A stretch of DNA of 64,000 nt. Origin: Janthinobacterium aquaticum. GTDB taxonomy: Bacteria; Pseudomonadota; Gammaproteobacteria; Burkholderiales; Burkholderiaceae_D. The DNA lies in NCBI RefSeq assembly GCF_009208565.1, contig NZ_WFLK01000007.1:62001-126000 (forward strand), read 5' to 3'. Below are positions 28,770-38,142 of this stretch, piece by piece. Every line of letters begins with the position of its first letter. Positions within the stretch are counted from its first letter, which is position 1. Both the position numbers and the translations under genes were made by a program. The notes under the pieces were generated by a model, which had not been told where the DNA came from, searched no databases, and worked only from the letters and a program-made list of their open reading frames with translations.

Positions 28770-31424
28770 CTAGTTGAGCGTGCATACAAACTGGCCGCCG
28801 GCGTCGACGCCGGCATGGACCTCGCTGACCGGCAGCGCATCGGCCAGGCGCGCCAGCAGCGCCGAGGCCATGCCCGGCAGCACGCTGCCCTCGAGAATCT
28901 GATCGATATTGCGCGCGCCCGAGTCGACCTCGGTACAGCGCGCCAGCACGGCATCGGCCAGCGCCGCATCATGGCTGAAGCGCGCCTGGCAGCTGGCCGC
29001 CAGGCGCCGGCCGATGCGCGCCAGCTTCATCTCGACGATCTGCGCCAGCACTGTGTCGTCCAGCGGATAGAACGGCAGCACCGTCATGCGCCCGAGCAGG
29101 GCCGGCTTGAAATGCCTGACCAGTTGCGCGCGCAGCAGTTCCTGCAGCATGGCCGGCGTCGGCAGGGTTTCCGGCGGCTGGTTCAGGCAGGCCGCCATGA
29201 TGGCGGCCGAACCGAGGTTGGAGGTGGCGATAATGACGGTATGGCGAAAGTCAATCTGGCGCCCTTCGCTGTCGTCCAGCACGCCCTTGTCGAATACCTG
29301 GTAGAACAGCTCGAGCACGTCCGGGTGCGCCTTTTCCACTTCATCGAGCAGCAGCACGCTGTAAGGCTGGCGCCGCACTGCTTCGCTCAGCACGCCACCC
29401 TCGCCATAGCCGACATAGCCGGGCGGCGAGCCTTTCAGGCCGGCCACGCTGTGCGCTTCCTGGTATTCGCTCATGTTGATGGTAATGAGCTTGCGTTGGC
29501 CGCCATACAGCAGCTCGGCCAGCGCCAGCGCAGTCTCGGTCTTGCCGGTTCCGGACGGGCCGGTAAACAGGAACACCGCCTGCGGCTTGTCCGGATCACC
29601 CAGTCCGGCGCGCGCCGTGCGGATGCGCTGCGCCACCGCTTCGATAACATGCTGTTGGCCCAGCACGCGCTCACGCAAGGCCGCTTCGAGCGACAGCACG
29701 CCGCGCAGTTCATCATCCGCCATCGCACCGGCCATCGCGCCCGGCGGGATGCCGGTCCAGCCGGCCACGATGCCGGCCACCGCCTGGCCGTCGACTTCCA
29801 GCGGCGCCAGCGGCGCGGCGCCCTGCAAGGCAGCCAGCTCATTTTTCAGCGCCAGCAGGCGCGCCGCACCGGCCTCGCCCGGACGCTCGTGACGCAATTC
29901 GGCGCGCAGCGCCGTAATCTGCGCCACCAGCGCTTTTTCAGCATGCCAGCGCTGCGCCAGCGCGTCGGCCTCGGCACGCCCGGTTGCCAGTTGCGCCTGC
30001 AGCAGCGCCAGGCGGGCGGGCGCCGCGCCATTGCCTTCGCCACTGGCCGCCTCGCGCTCCAGCGCGGCCACCTCCACGCCCAGGCGCTGCAGCCGGCAGG
30101 CGCAGTCTTCCAGTTGCGCCGGGGTCGCGTTCTGGCCCAGCGCCACCTGCGCGCAGGCGGTATCGAGCACGCTGACGGCCTTGTCGGGCAGTTGCCGGCC
30201 GCTCAGATAGCGCTGCGACAGGCGCACCGCCGCCACGATGGCGTCATCGCGCACGCGCAGCCCGAAATGGCGCTCCATCAGCGGCGCCATGGCGCGCAGC
30301 ATGGCGCAGGCGATGTCGGCGTCGGGCTCTTCCACCTTGACCACCTGGAAGCGTCGCGCCAGCGCCGCATCCTTTTCAAAGTATTTCTTGTACTCGCTCC
30401 AGGTGGTGGCGGCAATCGTGCGCAATGCGCCGCGCGCCAGCGCCGGCTTGAGCAGATTGGCCGCATCGTTCTGGCCGGCCTGGCCACCGGCGCCGATCAT
30501 GGTGTGCGCTTCATCGATAAACAGGATCACCGGATGAGCACTGGCGGCCACTTCGTCGATCACGTTTTTCAGCCGGCTTTCAAATTCGCCCTTGACGCTG
30601 GCGCCAGCCTGCAGCAGGCCCATGTCGAGCGTGTGGATATGCGCGCCCTGCAGCACCGCCGGCACATCGCCGGCCGCAATGCGCAGCGCCAGCCCTTCCA
30701 CCACCGCCGTCTTGCCCACACCCGCCTCGCCGGTCAGGATGGGATTGTTCTGGCGCCGGCGTAGCAGGATATCGACCGCCTGGCGTATCTCGCGTTCGCG
30801 CCCGACTACCGGATCGAGCTTGCCGTCGCGCGCCAGCTGCGTCAGGTCGGCGGTAAACTGGTCCAGCGCCGGCGTGCTGCGAGCCGCGCCAGCAAGGCTG
30901 GCCAGCGGATCGGCAGGCGGGCTCGATGGCATGGCTGAGCTGTCCTGCTCCTGCGAGCCGGCCGTCAGCTTGTCCGGATGGTGCTTGAGCTGTTCGATGC
31001 TGATGCGCGCAAACAGCGGCGAACAGCGCTGCGCCAGCTGGCTTAGCTCCGCCTCGGTCAGCAGCGCCAGCAGCAGGTGGCGGCTGCGGATAGTCGCCGG
31101 TTGCGCAGCGAGCGAGGCGATCAGCCAGGCATGCTCGAGCAGCAGCGGCAGGCGGCGCGACAACACCGGCGTGCGTGCGCTGCCGGAGCGGAAGGTGGCC
31201 ACTTCGCGCTGCAGGTCCGCCTGCAGCGCCGTCGGGCTGATATCGCTCGCGCGCACGATCAGCGCAAAGTCGCAGCGCTCCTGTTCGAGCAGCGCCAGCA
31301 ACAGGTGTTCGATCTCGACTTCATACTGGCCCAGGCTCACGCAGATGGCGGCAGCGCGCGTGGCGGCGGCGCGGCTGGTGTCGTTGAGCTTGGAGATCAG
31401 GGTCTTGAGGTGGTGGTTGCTCAT
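28770..31424 (-). CDS. tssH: Type VI secretion ATPase TssH (ClpV)
   Basis: 884 residues of the ClpV branch of Clp/Hsp100: an N-domain that binds the TssC sheath, AAA1 with Walker A GEAGVGKT, a middle coiled region, and AAA2 with Walker A GPSGTGKTETAL and LLLDEVEKAHPD. It disassembles contracted sheaths. Its start codon overlaps the stop of tssE by 4 bp, so the two are translationally coupled. Confidence 0.96.
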   Translation of the reverse strand: MSNHHLKTLISKLNDTSRAAATRAAAICVSLGQYEVEIEHLLLALLEQERCDFALIVRASDISPTALQADLQREVATFRSGSARTPVLSRRLPLLLEHAWLIASLAAQPATIRSRHLLLALLTEAELSQLAQRCSPLFARISIEQLKHHPDKLTAGSQEQDSSAMPSSPPADPLASLAGAARSTPALDQFTADLTQLARDGKLDPVVGREREIRQAVDILLRRRQNNPILTGEAGVGKTAVVEGLALRIAAGDVPAVLQGAHIHTLDMGLLQAGASVKGEFESRLKNVIDEVAASAHPVILFIDEAHTMIGAGGQAGQNDAANLLKPALARGALRTIAATTWSEYKKYFEKDAALARRFQVVKVEEPDADIACAMLRAMAPLMERHFGLRVRDDAIVAAVRLSQRYLSGRQLPDKAVSVLDTACAQVALGQNATPAQLEDCACRLQRLGVEVAALEREAASGEGNGAAPARLALLQAQLATGRAEADALAQRWHAEKALVAQITALRAELRHERPGEAGAARLLALKNELAALQGAAPLAPLEVDGQAVAGIVAGWTGIPPGAMAGAMADDELRGVLSLEAALRERVLGQQHVIEAVAQRIRTARAGLGDPDKPQAVFLFTGPSGTGKTETALALAELLYGGQRKLITINMSEYQEAHSVAGLKGSPPGYVGYGEGGVLSEAVRRQPYSVLLLDEVEKAHPDVLELFYQVFDKGVLDDSEGRQIDFRHTVIIATSNLGSAAIMAACLNQPPETLPTPAMLQELLRAQLVRHFKPALLGRMTVLPFYPLDDTVLAQIVEMKLARIGRRLAASCQARFSHDAALADAVLARCTEVDSGARNIDQILEGSVLPGMASALLARLADALPVSEVHAGVDAGGQFVCTLN

Positions 31425-31885
31425 CCGGCGGCTCCCTTGCGGTTGATCGAATAGCGCAGCGACGACGGCTGCAGCACGGCGTCGAAACTGACGGTGTCGC
31501 CGGCGCCCGGCACAGCCAGCGTGGCGCTGATAACGAAGTTCACGCGGTTGACGGTGCCGGCTTCGCGTTCGAGCCGCGCGCGCACATGGCGCAGGCGCGG
31601 TTCATGGCGCTCGATGGCTGCCTTCAGGGCGGCGCAGATGCGGACGCGGTCGTCGCTGCTCGACAGGCACATGCCGGCAAAATCGATCAGCCCGTAATTG
31701 ACAATCGAGGCGGCGCACTCGGGATAGCGCTCTAACGCGCCGGCCGGCAGCGCCATGCGCGTGTTGAGCAGTTCTTCCAGGTCGCGCGCAATGGCGTCCT
31801 TGAGCTGCGCGACCGACAGGCGCGTGGCCGGTGCGCTGTCGCCACCCATCAATCGGTCGAACAATCCTGGCAGATAGCCTTGCAT
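31421..31885 (-). CDS. tssE: Type VI baseplate protein TssE (gp25-like)
   Basis: 154 residues with the gp25 lysozyme-like fold: an N-terminal GYLPGLFDRLMGG, a central ALERYPECAASIVNYGLIDFAG, and a C-terminal beta sheet. TssE is a baseplate wedge component. I use the ATG at 31885 as start; the longer open frame upstream runs into the hcp-tssE spacer. Directly after it comes tssH, with the overlap leaving no room for tssF and tssG, which usually sit here. Confidence 0.92.
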   Translation of the reverse strand: MQGYLPGLFDRLMGGDSAPATRLSVAQLKDAIARDLEELLNTRMALPAGALERYPECAASIVNYGLIDFAGMCLSSSDDRVRICAALKAAIERHEPRLRHVRARLEREAGTVNRVNFVISATLAVPGAGDTVSFDAVLQPSSLRYSINRKGAAG

Positions 31886-31944
31886 GGGCCGCTCCAAAAA
31901 AATGCGGCGCACCGGCACCTGGCCCGGTGCGCCGCCACGCTGCA

Positions 31945-32436
31945 TCAGGCTACGCGGTTGGCGGCCAGGTCCCAGCCGCCCGAGGTATTGCCGCCGGCGC
32001 CGCCGGTGACCTTTTGCTGCGTGTATTTCCACTTCACTTTCGAGAACTTGAAGCCGACATGCTCGCCCAGGATATCGCCCTCTTCCACGTTGGGCGTGAC
32101 GGCGCCGATCAGTACATTCTCGATTTCGATTTCAAAATACTTGACGCGCTCGCCCTGGCCGTCGGCGCGCATGAATTCGAAACGCGCCTTCGGGATGGTC
32201 TTGCCGGCCGAGCAGGTCTGCAGCAGCACCGGCGAAGACAGGTCGGCCAGCTTGGAGATCACGATATCCTTGTGCTCGCAGCGCTCGGCCGTGTGGCCGC
32301 CGCCGGTCGACGCGGTGGCCGACCTGGGCTGCTCCACGCTCCAGCTGACCGACTTGCACTCGATCCAGTCCTTGTGCCTGTCATCGGTCGATTCACCCTT
32401 GATGCCGTCTATCTGCAGATATACATCGATTGCCAT
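31945..32436 (-). CDS. hcp: Type VI secretion tube protein Hcp
   Basis: 163 residues of the Hcp family, which stacks as hexamers into the inner tube and is secreted. MAIDVYLQIDGIKGES at the N-terminus, the EHKDIVISKLADLSSPVLLQ core and the KVKWKYTQQK C-terminal strand are standard. It lies between tssC and tssE. Confidence 0.96.
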   Translation of the reverse strand: MAIDVYLQIDGIKGESTDDRHKDWIECKSVSWSVEQPRSATASTGGGHTAERCEHKDIVISKLADLSSPVLLQTCSAGKTIPKARFEFMRADGQGERVKYFEIEIENVLIGAVTPNVEEGDILGEHVGFKFSKVKWKYTQQKVTGGAGGNTSGGWDLAANRVA

Positions 32437-32467
32437 GGTGTGCTCCTCGGTTGGACTTCATGAAACA

Positions 32468-33961
32468 TCAGGAATTGGTCGACTTGGGCAGCTCCGCGAC
32501 CAGTCGGAGCGATACGGATAATTCATCGAGCTGGAAGTGCGGACGCAGGAACGACACAGCGCGGTACACGCCGGGCCGACCGGCCACTTCATGCACCTGC
32601 ACCGACGCTTCGCGCAGCGGAAACTGGGCCTTCTGCTCCTGGCTGGCGTTATCGTCGAGCAGCACATAGCTCATCAGCCAACGGTTGAGAAAGTCTTCGA
32701 CGTTGGAGGCGGCGGCAAAGCTGCCGATCTTGTCGCGCATCATCGCCTTCATGTAGTGGGCGATGCGCGAGACGGCAAAGATGTACTGCAGCTGCGACGA
32801 CAGCAGCGCATTGGCGTTGGCCGCTTCGCTGTTGTACTTGCGGCTTTTCTGCGTCGACTGGGCGCCAAAGAAGGCCGCATACGAGGTGTTCTTGCAATGG
32901 ACCAGCGAGATAAAGCCGAGGTCCGACAGCTCCTTTTCGCGCCGGTCGGTAATGGCCACTTCGGCCGGGCACTTGAGCGCCACATCGCCCTCGTCGGTCT
33001 TGAAGGTATGCGTGGGCAGGTCGTCGACCAGGCCGCCGCCCTCCACGCCGCGGATCGCAGCGCACCAGCCATAGTCGGAAAAGGCGCGCGTGAGCTTGCT
33101 GCCAAACGCATACGCCGCGTTACACCACAGGTATTGCTGGTGGTCGCTGCCGTCGACCTGCTCGACAAAATTGAAGCCTTCGACGGTGGTGCCGTCGACC
33201 GGATTGAACGGCAGCCGGCCCAGGAAGCGCGGCAGCGTCAGGCCCACGTAGCGCGCGTCTTCGGACTCGCGAAACGCCTTCCACTTGGCGTATTCGATGG
33301 TGTCGAACACCTTGGCCAGGTCGCGCGGTTTACCCAGGTCACCGTAGCTTTCCAAGCCAAACAGCTCGGGCGCGGCCGAGGCGATAAACGGCGCGTGGGC
33401 GGCCGCGGCAATATGCGACATCTGCTCGATGAAATACATGTCTTCGGGCTGGCGCGAAATGGCGTAGTCGCCCAGCAGCGCGGCAAACGGCGCGCCGCCG
33501 AAGGTGCCAAATTCCTCTTCATAGATTTTCTTGAACATGCTGCTCTGGTCGAACTCGAGCGCCGACTGGAAGTCCTTGACCAGTTCGCGCCTGGTGGCGT
33601 TGAACATGCGAATCTGCAGCCGGGTGCCGGTTTCCGAATTGCCGACCAAGTAGTGCAGGCCGGTCCAGCTCTGCTCGAGCTGCTGGAACGGCGCCGCATG
33701 CATCACTTCGCTGAGCTGGGTCGAGATCAGGTGGTCGATCTGCGCCACGCGCGCGTCGAGCGTGGCCGACAGGCTGCTCGACATCAGCACCGTGCCATCG
33801 AGCACCTGCGCCACCAGTTCGGCGATCAGGTCGCGCGCACGCGCATGCTCGACGTCCGACTTGGCCACCCGGCTTTGCTCGACGATCCGGTCGAGCAGAT
33901 CGACGCCGCCAGCTTCTGCTGCGGCGGGTGCAGCCTGGAGTGCTGCCATTGGTGCATTCAT
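32468..33961 (-). CDS. tssC: Type VI contractile sheath large subunit TssC
   Basis: 497 residues of the EvpB/VipB family. Typical segments include EQSWTGLHYLVGNSETG, LLGDYAISRQPEDMYFIEQMSHIAAAAHAPFIAS and the C-terminal RLVAELP strand that augments the sheath. With TssB it forms the contractile sheath recycled by TssH. It follows tssB with a 1-nt gap. Confidence 0.96.
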   Translation of the reverse strand: MNAPMAALQAAPAAAEAGGVDLLDRIVEQSRVAKSDVEHARARDLIAELVAQVLDGTVLMSSSLSATLDARVAQIDHLISTQLSEVMHAAPFQQLEQSWTGLHYLVGNSETGTRLQIRMFNATRRELVKDFQSALEFDQSSMFKKIYEEEFGTFGGAPFAALLGDYAISRQPEDMYFIEQMSHIAAAAHAPFIASAAPELFGLESYGDLGKPRDLAKVFDTIEYAKWKAFRESEDARYVGLTLPRFLGRLPFNPVDGTTVEGFNFVEQVDGSDHQQYLWCNAAYAFGSKLTRAFSDYGWCAAIRGVEGGGLVDDLPTHTFKTDEGDVALKCPAEVAITDRREKELSDLGFISLVHCKNTSYAAFFGAQSTQKSRKYNSEAANANALLSSQLQYIFAVSRIAHYMKAMMRDKIGSFAAASNVEDFLNRWLMSYVLLDDNASQEQKAQFPLREASVQVHEVAGRPGVYRAVSFLRPHFQLDELSVSLRLVAELPKSTNS

Positions 33962-33962
33962 C

Positions 33963-34472
33963 TCAGTCCTCCTGGCTCGGGCGTGGCAGCTGCAGGGCAG
34001 CCAGGCTGTCGGTATTGTTCAGTACTTCCGTCAGCAGGTCTTCCAGCCGATCGTTGCCGGCCAGCTTGTTGCGCAGGTCGGCCAGCTTGGTGCGCGCCTC
34101 CAACAGGCGGCGCAGCGGCTCGACCTGCTGCACCACCGATTCGGGGCGAAAGTCGCTCATGGCGCGAAAGCGCAAATCAACCTCGAACGAGCCACCCTCT
34201 TCGCCCAGCCGGTTGGGCACGCGAAAGTGCGCCGCCGGCGCCACGCTGCCCAGCACCTCGTCGAAATTGTCCATGTCGATGGCAACGAACTTGCGGTCCT
34301 TCAGGCGTTTTTTCTCCACCCCGGACTTGCCGCCGAAGTCGCCCAGCACGCCGACCACGAAGGGCAGCTCCTTGCTTTCCACCGAGTCGCCGATCTCGAC
34401 GTCATACGTCATCTGCACGCGCGGTGCGCGCACCTGCTGCAGGCGTTTTTGCACGCTGTCAGGCTTGGCCAT
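33963..34472 (-). CDS. tssB: Type VI contractile sheath small subunit TssB
   Basis: 169 residues of the VipA family: QKRLQQVRAPRVQMTYDVEIGDS at the N-terminus and LPFVVGVLGDFGGKSG are the hallmark stretches. It pairs with TssC, whose gene follows at once. It is 41 bp downstream of the TPR lipoprotein gene. Confidence 0.96.
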   Translation of the reverse strand: MAKPDSVQKRLQQVRAPRVQMTYDVEIGDSVESKELPFVVGVLGDFGGKSGVEKKRLKDRKFVAIDMDNFDEVLGSVAPAAHFRVPNRLGEEGGSFEVDLRFRAMSDFRPESVVQQVEPLRRLLEARTKLADLRNKLAGNDRLEDLLTEVLNNTDSLAALQLPRPSQED

Positions 34473-34513
34473 GGGATCTCCTTTGCAAAGTGAGAAAGTC
34501 GGATGCGGGCCGC

Positions 34514-35113
34514 TTATTTCAGGCCGCTGAACGGGTCGGCGCTATTGCCGCTCTTCGCTGCCGGTGCTGCCGGCGCTGTGCCGGCATTGGCGCTGCCTGC
34601 TGCGCGCCGCGCCGCCGCAGCCGGACGCCTGGCTGGTGGCACCAGCACCTCTTCGCCCAGCGAAGCGCGCAGCAGCCTGGCCAGCTCCTGCGCTTCCGAA
34701 CGCACCGTGCCGTTGAGATTATTCTGGCGCGACAAATCGGCCAGCGCCTTGCCCGACAGGCGCAGTCCGCTGACGGCAATAATGCTGCTGGCAACCTTGT
34801 CTTCCGGATCGCGCTCAAGCGCCTGCTGCGACTGCAGCACGGCCTGGCCGTACTGGCCGCGATCAAACGCCATCTGCGCCAGCTGCAGCCACGGCGCCTT
34901 GTCGGCGGGATAGGCGGCGCTGCCGCGCTGAAGCAGGCTTGTCGCCTGATCGTACTGGCCCATTTTGGCGGCAGCATCGGCCTCGATCAGCCATTGCGCC
35001 AGCGTGGGCGCGGCAGGTGGCTTGGGCGCTGGCACGGGCGGCGTGGCGCAGGCGCTCAGCAAGGCAGCGCAGGCCATGGCGGCCAGGCGGGACAGGACAG
35101 TTTCTGGCTTCAT
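34514..35113 (-). CDS. TPR-containing lipoprotein at the head of the tssBC operon
   Basis: 199 residues with a lipoprotein signal (LLSAC, lipid on about Cys22), a proline-rich linker and two or three TPR helices around residues 40-115 (MGQYDQATSLLQRGSAAYP; RGQYGQAVLQSQQALERDP), then an Ala-rich tail. It heads the minus-strand T6SS operon and faces tssJ across a 283-bp divergent region. Similar lipoproteins accompany T6SS loci in Burkholderiales; a role in envelope anchoring or apparatus assembly is inferred only from position. Confidence 0.8.
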   Translation of the reverse strand: MKPETVLSRLAAMACAALLSACATPPVPAPKPPAAPTLAQWLIEADAAAKMGQYDQATSLLQRGSAAYPADKAPWLQLAQMAFDRGQYGQAVLQSQQALERDPEDKVASSIIAVSGLRLSGKALADLSRQNNLNGTVRSEAQELARLLRASLGEEVLVPPARRPAAAARRAAGSANAGTAPAAPAAKSGNSADPFSGLK

Positions 35114-35204
35114 CGCGATTCCTTCATGTGCAGGACGCTACCGCTGGGAAAGATGGGCGGCGCCGTGGTGGAGGCCATTATTGACCAGCCCGTCTTTGGC
35201 TTTT

Positions 35205-35277
35205 TGCGCCAGATCAGCAAAACCGCCGCCGGCTTCCTGCCATTGGCACAGTCCTTGTGCCTTGCTGATCTGGCGCA
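35205..35277. promoter_or_regulatory. Nested inverted repeat in the divergent T6SS promoter region
   Basis: TGCGCCAGATCAGCAA at 35205-35220 has a perfect 16-bp inverse at 35262-35277. Inside, GGCACA and TGTGCC form a second perfect 6-bp stem directly against the right outer arm, with a 24-nt bulge on the left. It lies between the TPR lipoprotein and tssJ starts. It could be an RNA structure, a cruciform or a regulator site; a simple terminator is unlikely because no T-run follows. Confidence 0.6.
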
Positions 35278-35396
35278 GGGAGATGGCACCCTCGCCGCTG
35301 GTGTTTGCGCCAGCACAAGCAGCCTTTGGTGCCATGCGCTTAAATGACGGGAGCCGATTTCTTTGCGTCAATCGTCATCCTTGGGAGCAACTGACC

Positions 35397-35957
35397 ATGT
35401 CACCTGCGCTGCGCCTGGCTTTTACAGCGGCCCTGGCCTGCCTGCTGCTGGTGGGCTGCGCCGGCGGCGGCCTGGCCAGTGCCGCATTGCAGATGGTCGG
35501 CCTGACCAAGCCGCCGCCCGAGGTGCCAGATGCACAAAAGCCGCCACGTACGGTCCACCTGCAGCTCCATGCAGGCCAGCGCCTCAATACCGATGCCCAG
35601 GGCCAGTCGCTGGCGCTGGTCGCGCGCATCTACAAGCTGCGCCAGCGCGCCGCTTTCGAGCAGGCGCCCTATGCCAGCTTTCTCGACGCGCAGAAGGAAA
35701 AAGCGCTGTTGGGGCCTGATCTGCTGGAAGTCAAGGAGGTGCTGCTGGTGCCGGGCCAGCGCCTGGACCTGCAGGAAAAAGTGAGCCGCGAAGCGGGCTT
35801 TATCGGCGTCGTCGCCCTGTTTCGCGCACCGGCCGCGCAGCGCTGGCGCGCCACGGTCGCCGCGCAAGACGCCGAAAGCGACGGCCTCACCATCGGCCTG
35901 CATGCGTGCGCCATCAGCGTGGCCGGCATGGATAGCATCCTGCCGCGCTGCGAGTAG
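35397..35957 (+). CDS. tssJ: Type VI outer-membrane lipoprotein TssJ
   Basis: 186 residues with a lipoprotein signal ending LLVGC and a beta-sandwich domain. The RTVHLQLHAGQRLN first strand and LDLQEKVSREAGFIGVVALFR are typical of TssJ, which anchors the TssJLM membrane complex to the outer membrane. The start at 35397 follows GGGAG; the frame is open much further upstream but that region is non-coding in character. First gene of tssJ-K-L. Confidence 0.93.
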   Translation: MSPALRLAFTAALACLLLVGCAGGGLASAALQMVGLTKPPPEVPDAQKPPRTVHLQLHAGQRLNTDAQGQSLALVARIYKLRQRAAFEQAPYASFLDAQKEKALLGPDLLEVKEVLLVPGQRLDLQEKVSREAGFIGVVALFRAPAAQRWRATVAAQDAESDGLTIGLHACAISVAGMDSILPRCE

Positions 35958-35988
35958 CCGGTTCCAACGTCACGACAAGGAGAACACG

Positions 35989-37344
35989 ATGGCTCTTGCA
36001 TCAAAAGTCCTGTGGGGTGAAGGCCTGTTCCTGCGGCCGCAGCACTTCCAGCGCCAGGACCAGTACCATGAAGCGCGCCTGCATCAGACCGCCAGAGCGC
36101 TGCAGCCCTACTCGTGGGGCGTGGCGCAGCTGGACTGGGACCTGGCGGCGCTGAAAAATGGCAGCTTGCGCGTGAACGCGCTGTCGGCCATCTTTCGCGA
36201 TGGAGAAGTCTTCGACGCACCGGGCAGCGACTTGCTGCCGCCGCCGGTCGATCTGGAAGCACTGCCGCCGACGGTACAGGAGGTAACGTTTTACGCGGCG
36301 CTGCCGCTGCTCAGCAGCGAGGGCAGCAACTATCGGCTGGCGTCCGCCGGCGACGGTGCAGCCAGCCAGGCGCGCTACCAGCACGCGCTGCGCGCCACGC
36401 CCGACTTGTTTACCGAAGCCGCCGAAACCGAGGTGGCTTACCTGAAAAAAACCGTGCGCCTGATCGCCGATACCGAAGCGCGCGGCGCCCATGACTGCCT
36501 GCCGCTGATTGCCCTGCGTCGCAGCGTCACAGGCGCCTTCGAGCCGGCGCCGTCTTTCATGGCGCCCAGCCTGTCGATCGCTGCGGCGCCGCGCCTGCAG
36601 CACCTGCTTGAACTGCTGCTCGAAGCGCTGCAGGCCAAGGTCAGCGCACTGCATGGCCACCACCGCGAGCCGAGCCGCAATGTGATTGAATTTCGCTCCG
36701 GCGATGTCTCGTCGTTCTGGCTGCTGCACACGGCCAGCACGGCCGCCGCTGCGCTGATGCACTATGTACGCCACCCGCTGCTGCATCCCGAACGGCTGTA
36801 CGAGACGCTGCTGATGCTGGCCGGCGGCCTGCTCAGCTATTCGCGCCACTACACGCTGGCCAGCCTGCCCGCCTATGATCACGCGCGCCCAGGCGCCTGC
36901 TTCGAGGCCATCGACGGCGTGATCCGCGAACTGCTCGATACGGTCATCTCGTCGAAATACTTTGCCATCACGCTGACCGAAGACAAACCGTGCTACCACC
37001 TGGGCAAGCTCGATTCGGACAGGATCGACCAGCACACCACGCTGTACCTGGCCATCCGCGCCGCCATGCCGGCGCTTGAACTGGTGGACGTGGCGCCGCT
37101 GCGCATCAAGGTCGGCGCACCGGACGACGTCGAGCAATGCGTGCTGTCGGCCCTGCCCGGCGTGAAACTGGCGCATGCGCCGCAGGTGCCGGCCGCCATC
37201 GCCGTGCGCCCCGATACCTACTACTTTGCGCTCGACAATCGCGGCCACCTGTATGAACAGATGCTCAAGGCGCAGTCGATCTCGGTCTATGTGCCGGCTG
37301 GCATCCGCGACCTGCAGCTCGAACTGATCGCGGTGGCGGCATGA
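35989..37344 (+). CDS. tssK: Type VI baseplate protein TssK
   Basis: 451 residues of the TssK family, the trimeric adaptor that links the baseplate to the membrane complex. The N-terminal VLWGEGLFLRPQHFQRQDQYHE is nearly invariant in the family. The start at 35989 follows AAGGAG. It lies 31 bp after tssJ and overlaps tssL by 4 bp. Confidence 0.95.
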   Translation: MALASKVLWGEGLFLRPQHFQRQDQYHEARLHQTARALQPYSWGVAQLDWDLAALKNGSLRVNALSAIFRDGEVFDAPGSDLLPPPVDLEALPPTVQEVTFYAALPLLSSEGSNYRLASAGDGAASQARYQHALRATPDLFTEAAETEVAYLKKTVRLIADTEARGAHDCLPLIALRRSVTGAFEPAPSFMAPSLSIAAAPRLQHLLELLLEALQAKVSALHGHHREPSRNVIEFRSGDVSSFWLLHTASTAAAALMHYVRHPLLHPERLYETLLMLAGGLLSYSRHYTLASLPAYDHARPGACFEAIDGVIRELLDTVISSKYFAITLTEDKPCYHLGKLDSDRIDQHTTLYLAIRAAMPALELVDVAPLRIKVGAPDDVEQCVLSALPGVKLAHAPQVPAAIAVRPDTYYFALDNRGHLYEQMLKAQSISVYVPAGIRDLQLELIAVAA

Positions 37345-38123
37345 ACCAGCCCGGCGGCTTGATCGAGCGGCGCAGTGCCGCGTCCGGACCCAACGCGCGT
37401 AGCGGCGCCACGCCGCAGCCAGGCAGCGCTTTGGTCGACCTGATGCATGAAGGCTTCTACATGCTCTTCCTGCTTAAAAATGGCTCGGCGCCCGGCGATG
37501 AACAGGGTTTTATCGACCGCATCAGCGCTTTCCTGGCCGATTTTGAGAGCACCGCCAGGAAAATGCGCGTCGATACCGACGACATCGACGCGGCCAAATA
37601 TGCGTTCTGCGCCGCCGTCGATGAAATCGTCCTCGCGTCGCCCTACCCGCTGCGCGCACAGTGGGAACGCCGTCCGCTGCAGTTGCTGATCTTTGGCGAC
37701 CAGCTGGCCGGCGAACATTTTTTTGACCGTCTCGATGCGCTGCGCGGCAAGGGCGCCATGCGGGTCCAGGCACTGCAGGTATTTCATCTGTGCCTGCTGC
37801 TGGGATTCCAGGGCAAGTACGCCATCGATGGCGGCGAAAAGCTCAGCTACCTGACGGGACGCCTGGGCGACGAGATCGCCCACATCAAAGGGCGCAGCCG
37901 CGGTTTCGCACCGCGCGCAGAGCGCCCCGACCAGGTCATCAACAAGCGCCGCAGCGACGTGCCGCTATGGGCCCTGTGCAGCATGTTCTCGATGCTGGCC
38001 CTGTGCGCCTATGTGGGACTGAAAACCCATCTGACGCGCAATACGCAAGCCACGCTGGCAGCCTATGCTGACCTGGTCAAGCTGGCACCACGCCAGGCGC
38101 ATGTGACCATTACGCTGCCTTGA
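37341..38123 (+). CDS. tssL: Type VI inner-membrane protein TssL (DotU/IcmH family)
   Basis: 260 residues: a cytoplasmic hook domain with DTDDIDAAKYAFCAAVDEIVLASPY, then a single C-terminal membrane helix near 210-230 (WALCSMFSMLALCAYVGL) and a short periplasmic tail. It lacks the fused peptidoglycan-binding domain of extended TssL proteins; the OmpA-like protein encoded just beyond, on the opposite strand, could supply that function. Translation is coupled to tssK by an ATGA overlap. Confidence 0.93.
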   Translation: MNQPGGLIERRSAASGPNARSGATPQPGSALVDLMHEGFYMLFLLKNGSAPGDEQGFIDRISAFLADFESTARKMRVDTDDIDAAKYAFCAAVDEIVLASPYPLRAQWERRPLQLLIFGDQLAGEHFFDRLDALRGKGAMRVQALQVFHLCLLLGFQGKYAIDGGEKLSYLTGRLGDEIAHIKGRSRGFAPRAERPDQVINKRRSDVPLWALCSMFSMLALCAYVGLKTHLTRNTQATLAAYADLVKLAPRQAHVTITLP

Positions 38124-38142
38124 TGCATGACTGGGGCCAGCC

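Noticed and set aside
35138..35371. 77-codon minus-strand frame between the TPR lipoprotein and tssJ
   Set aside because: No ribosome site or family features, and the frame is shaped by the 16-bp inverted repeat inside it, which makes both strands look open.
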